64,000 nucleotides of DNA, from NCBI GenBank assembly GCA_963971225.1, contig OZ020267.1, positions 125,764,068 to 125,828,067 on the forward strand, written 5' to 3'. Below, piece by piece: positions 60,440 to 64,000 of this stretch (positions are counted from its first letter, which is position 1; every line of letters starts with the position of its first letter). The translations under genes and the position numbers were made by a program. The notes beneath the pieces are model-generated. The model did not search any database. It had not been told where the DNA came from and saw only the letters and a list, made by a program, of their open reading frames with translations. This DNA comes from Melieria omissa. Lineage: Eukaryota > Arthropoda > Insecta > Diptera > Ulidiidae.

Positions 60440-63400
60440 TTTCTATTTATCTGCCAAATACTTAAGTTGCAAAAAAAAGACACCCTTGAATAGGACCCTT
60501 GACGTTTAATTAGTGTTTATCATTCGAGTATATACTCGTAGATAATGCGTAATAGATAAATGTACAATTACTAATAGATTCTAGTACTGAATGTGAATTG
60601 AATGTGAGCATGAAGTGATGTTCATGAAACAAATTTGCGGTATGTGCAATTTTTAAGTTTCAAGGTGTTTCATACTAACTTCCTGTTTTGCACCTTCATT
60701 AGGCTTCCAACACAAAAAGAACAGTTTAACGTTTATCATCTCAGTTCATGCATTTTATCCCAAAACTTTGCAAACTGGGCTGTTTCGTAGCCAAAACCAA
60801 CCAAAAGCATATTTATGAAACACCAAAACGTGAGTACACAGTTTGTCAAGTAAATAGGTATGTAAGTTTAAATGAGCTAAACAAGGATAAGTACCTCGCT
60901 AGAAGAATCAATGCCTTATTTGATTTTTGACTTGACATAAGTTCCAAACCCTTACTCAATCTTCTTATATTCTTTTTTTGTCTTTTCTACAAAGCCTCCC
61001 ATGTTATTTTCGCACCATAAAAGATCACAGGGAGACTAAGCGTCCGAGACCAAGTAGTTATTCGCCCAAACATCAGACTAACTTCTTATACCTGGTAAAG
61101 CTCTTAAAGGCCAATGGTCTCTTGGCAACGACGCCTAGAGATTTCATCTATCCTTTACCCAAGTGTGGTTTAATGAGGAGAGAGAAACATTTCCTGCATT
61201 TGAACGCTAGAAAAAGACTCCTGGGATATCCATTCATTAACCCATTATGCACTAAAGTTAAAATATTAACCTACTGTTTTAAAAAAATAAACCTTGAGTA
61301 CAATATATATAACTCCTAAAATAACAATTTTTTTGGCGTCCGATTTATCGAACGTTATGCTCTAATGGGTTAATGACCTGACAAACGAGACAATCGTAGC
61401 ACAACAGGCCAATTATGGTCTGAGTGAGATCTCTTAAACTGGCACTCTAGCCTTATCAAACTTAACTAGAGATCTATGTTGTAGGAAGATCTCTCTAAAG
61501 ATCTCAGGGGTAGAAAGTATCTAAGGATGTTGTACCTTAACGTTATCTATAAATAAGAGGAACCCAAAGTTAAATTCCTACTTTAAACAATGGTTTGGTT
61601 TACTCTTAATAATCTTTAAGATTTGTCTGCTCAGAATATAGTAATAGAAGAAAAGATAACATAGCTTTTAGTTGGTAGTGTGGATATTTAAACCTTCAGG
61701 CAGCACAAATACATATCTTAGCCAGTGCGGCCGCAGCTGAAGGCTTAAAGAAGTGAGAAAGGTCTGTGAGTCACGGCGGCCGGATCTGGAAAGTAGAAGT
61801 TGGAAGTGTCAGAAGCATTTATGAGTGACAGCAGCCTGACTTAACCCAAATTAGCCCAGTGTTGCCATATGGCAACGCACGATAGACATATTTTCAAACA
61901 ATCATAACATACAAACGAATATAGATACCGTTACTTTGAAACACATTTTGAACGCAGAATTGATCCTGCTTTCACTTATAATCATTTGAGCAATAGTGCG
62001 TGTTTATTTGTATAAAGTAGTGCATCGTAAAGTGAAGACATAATATTTAGTGCCAAAAAAAGGGGCATGAAAATGTAGGTAAATTTAGACCTACTTAATA
62101 TATATACTTATCATCTTGATCGCGTAATGAAATATATTTTATTTTAAGTGTTTGAAGAAGGGAGTAATGTTCCATAAGTGTGCTACTCTAAAAAAATAAT
62201 TTTTGTAATATTTTTTTGAAGTTTTCTGTGCCTGTTGCTATATTTCAATAGGACATTCCGAGCGTCCTGTGGGCAGGATTAAAAAACTAATGATGCAGTT
62301 CTATATAAAGAGGATACTCCTAAAAAATCTTTTTGAAATTCTAAAAAAAAAATTACGTGGGCTAATTCGGGTTAAGGGAGTATTTTAGTCTAGAGGCTCG
62401 AGTGAGATGATTTTACGGGCGTAATAGAAAAAAAAACAGTAATCATTTTTACCATTCATGTTTTTCATCAGTTTTTTTATTGATATTTGAAAAGTATAAA
62501 AGTGTATAAAGTTGAAAAAAACAATTCAAAATTGAAGTTGGTATAGGCCGGCAAAGTGAGGATTAAAAAAAAAGGTGTCTTCTGGTTGACGTTATTCCAA
62601 TCCTTCTGGTGATTTGAAACATCAAGTAAGGTTAATTCTTACTAAACAAGGATGTAGAATTATCGCGACGTAGCCGATTTGAAAAAAAAAATTGCACAAA
62701 ATGGCGTCTTTATGAAAATAATGTCATTTTTTTGTCTCCGTTTTCAACACTGAAAATTATTTATATAAATAGTTAAAAAAAATATACAAAAACCCCTACG
62801 TCAAAACAATTTTAAAAGTCTGTTACAAATTTCAAGTACATCGGTGCATTAGAACTTGAGATATCATGTCAACCGTATCGAAAAAAGTATTTTCGTGAAA
62901 AGTTTACAGTCTCATTTCGGGCAGTCTAAGTGCATGGCACAAAATTAACTATAACTCCGAAAATAATTCGAATTTCTTTAAATCCTCTTAGAGGCTTATT
63001 CTTAAAAGTCTAAACTTTGAATCATTTTTTTTTTAATTTCTAGACCATAATAAAGCCTTAAAGACCACAAATAGATTCAGAAGCGTCTGTGAGCCACAGT
63101 GGCGAGATCTAAGAAGAAGAAGAAGTTAGAAGCATCTGTGAGTCATAGCGGATATGTTTAACCCTTTCAATACTGCGGGGATATATAATTCCCAGATAAT
63201 GTTAAAAATTACTGGTGCGAAAAGTATTCGCTTTTAAAGTGCTGGGATGGGACTAAACAGTAGTCTGTAGTCAGTACTTCACAACACGTGTTTTGGTTAG
63301 CATAACCTAACTAATTCATACTTGGTATACGTTCAGAAGTGTAAGCGTGCTCTTTGTGCATAAAAAAAAAAATAATAAAATAAAATAAAATAAATAAATA

Positions 63401-64000
63401 AATAATAAATAAATAACAAAAATATCTGAAATTATTTAAACATGTTCTTTCACTTATTTATAGCACATTTAGTTCAATTATACAGAAATATCTTCACTGG
63501 CCAAAAGTCGTACTGAAAGAGTTAAAGAGCAGGAAAAGTGAGCTTAAGCAGCAGGATCTCAAGAGCAGAAGGAGAAGTGATTTAAAAAAACATGAAATCA
63601 AGTCAGAAGCGTAGTATGTGACCAACAGGGGTGGGACTTGATTTGTATAATAAAAAAAAAATTAGTTTTGTCTTCGAGCTATACGTGACAACTCAGAGGA
63701 GTAGAAAGAAGTGATAACACTGAAGAGTAGACAATGAAGTAAGAAGTGTTTAATGAGTGTGAATACACTTTCATCTGCTTGTTACTTATATTTTAGCAAA
63801 GTATGCCTGGAACCTGACAAAAAGTGCAAGAAATCCCAACATTGCAAGAACTTCAATTGACTTATTTTCCTTGTTAAAACCAACACTCATACTTATTTCT
63901 TTAACTTTCTTAATGTTTTTATTGCATTTAATTGAATCTAAAAATTATGCATACATTTTTAGGTTAAAGTATGAAGGCACGCGAACCGGGCTCAAAATTC
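60440..64000. other. Noncoding AT-rich stretch
   Basis: No recognised gene. Frames at 60748-60930 and 60978-61319 have no known domain. Simple A/T repeat (AAAATA and AATA units) lies at 63361-63418. A word like AGAAGCATCTGTGAGTCA, followed by C/TAGCGG, recurs at about 61770, 61810, 63080 and 63125, suggesting a decayed dispersed or tandem repeat. Confidence 0.5.

Overview
This window is eukaryotic and almost certainly from a higher fly (Diptera, Brachycera). A tephritid fruit fly is my best guess, but that is an inference. The signs are AT-rich intergenic DNA, many 57-82 bp introns with GT..AG borders, a TATA/Inr promoter, and a dense load of mariner, hAT, RTE-like and RNase H-bearing non-LTR elements with tRNA-derived SINEs. 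I see no bacterial operons, CRISPR arrays, rRNA or intact tRNA genes.

Only two protein-coding genes can be supported, both on the minus strand and tandemly arranged in the right half. Gene B (60368..59062, 3 exons, 387 residues) encodes a secreted or GPI-anchored-looking protein: signal peptide, two cysteine-rich Ly6/DUF753-like modules, a Gly/Ser/Asp/Asn stalk and a hydrophobic C-terminal tail. Gene A (54535..34879, 14 exons) joins into one exact open frame of 11,472 nt (3,823 residues). It has a signal peptide, then nine super-repeats of about 420 residues, each made of five cysteine-rich Ly6/DUF753-like modules (about 45 modules, most ending C-x2-C-x4-C-N), then a hydrophobic GPI-type tail. 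Every splice junction keeps frame, and the introns fall at two recurrent places in the repeat, showing growth by duplication of an exon pair and later loss of some introns. The two genes probably belong to one family of cell-surface proteins; their function is unknown to me.

Layout. 1-13 kb: noncoding DNA with a 158-bp MITE, a SINE, a 160-bp hAT MITE with perfect 8-bp target duplication, a ~700 bp pentanucleotide satellite and two eroded mariner pieces. 14-15.6 kb: a diverged AG-rich minisatellite. 17-26 kb: hAT MITEs, non-LTR fragments, a SINE split by a 674-bp hAT element, and another SINE with a 12-bp target duplication. 28-34.4 kb: an eroded mariner, and a non-LTR element whose RNase H region is split by a 5'-truncated RTE-like retrotransposon with its own target duplication. 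34.9-54.6 kb: gene A, with a 5.6-kb first intron carrying a SINE and a 3' RTE fragment. 54.6-59 kb: intergenic, with a 946-bp dead mariner and another non-LTR fragment. 59-60.4 kb: gene B. 60.4-64 kb: AT-rich noncoding DNA with nothing recognised.
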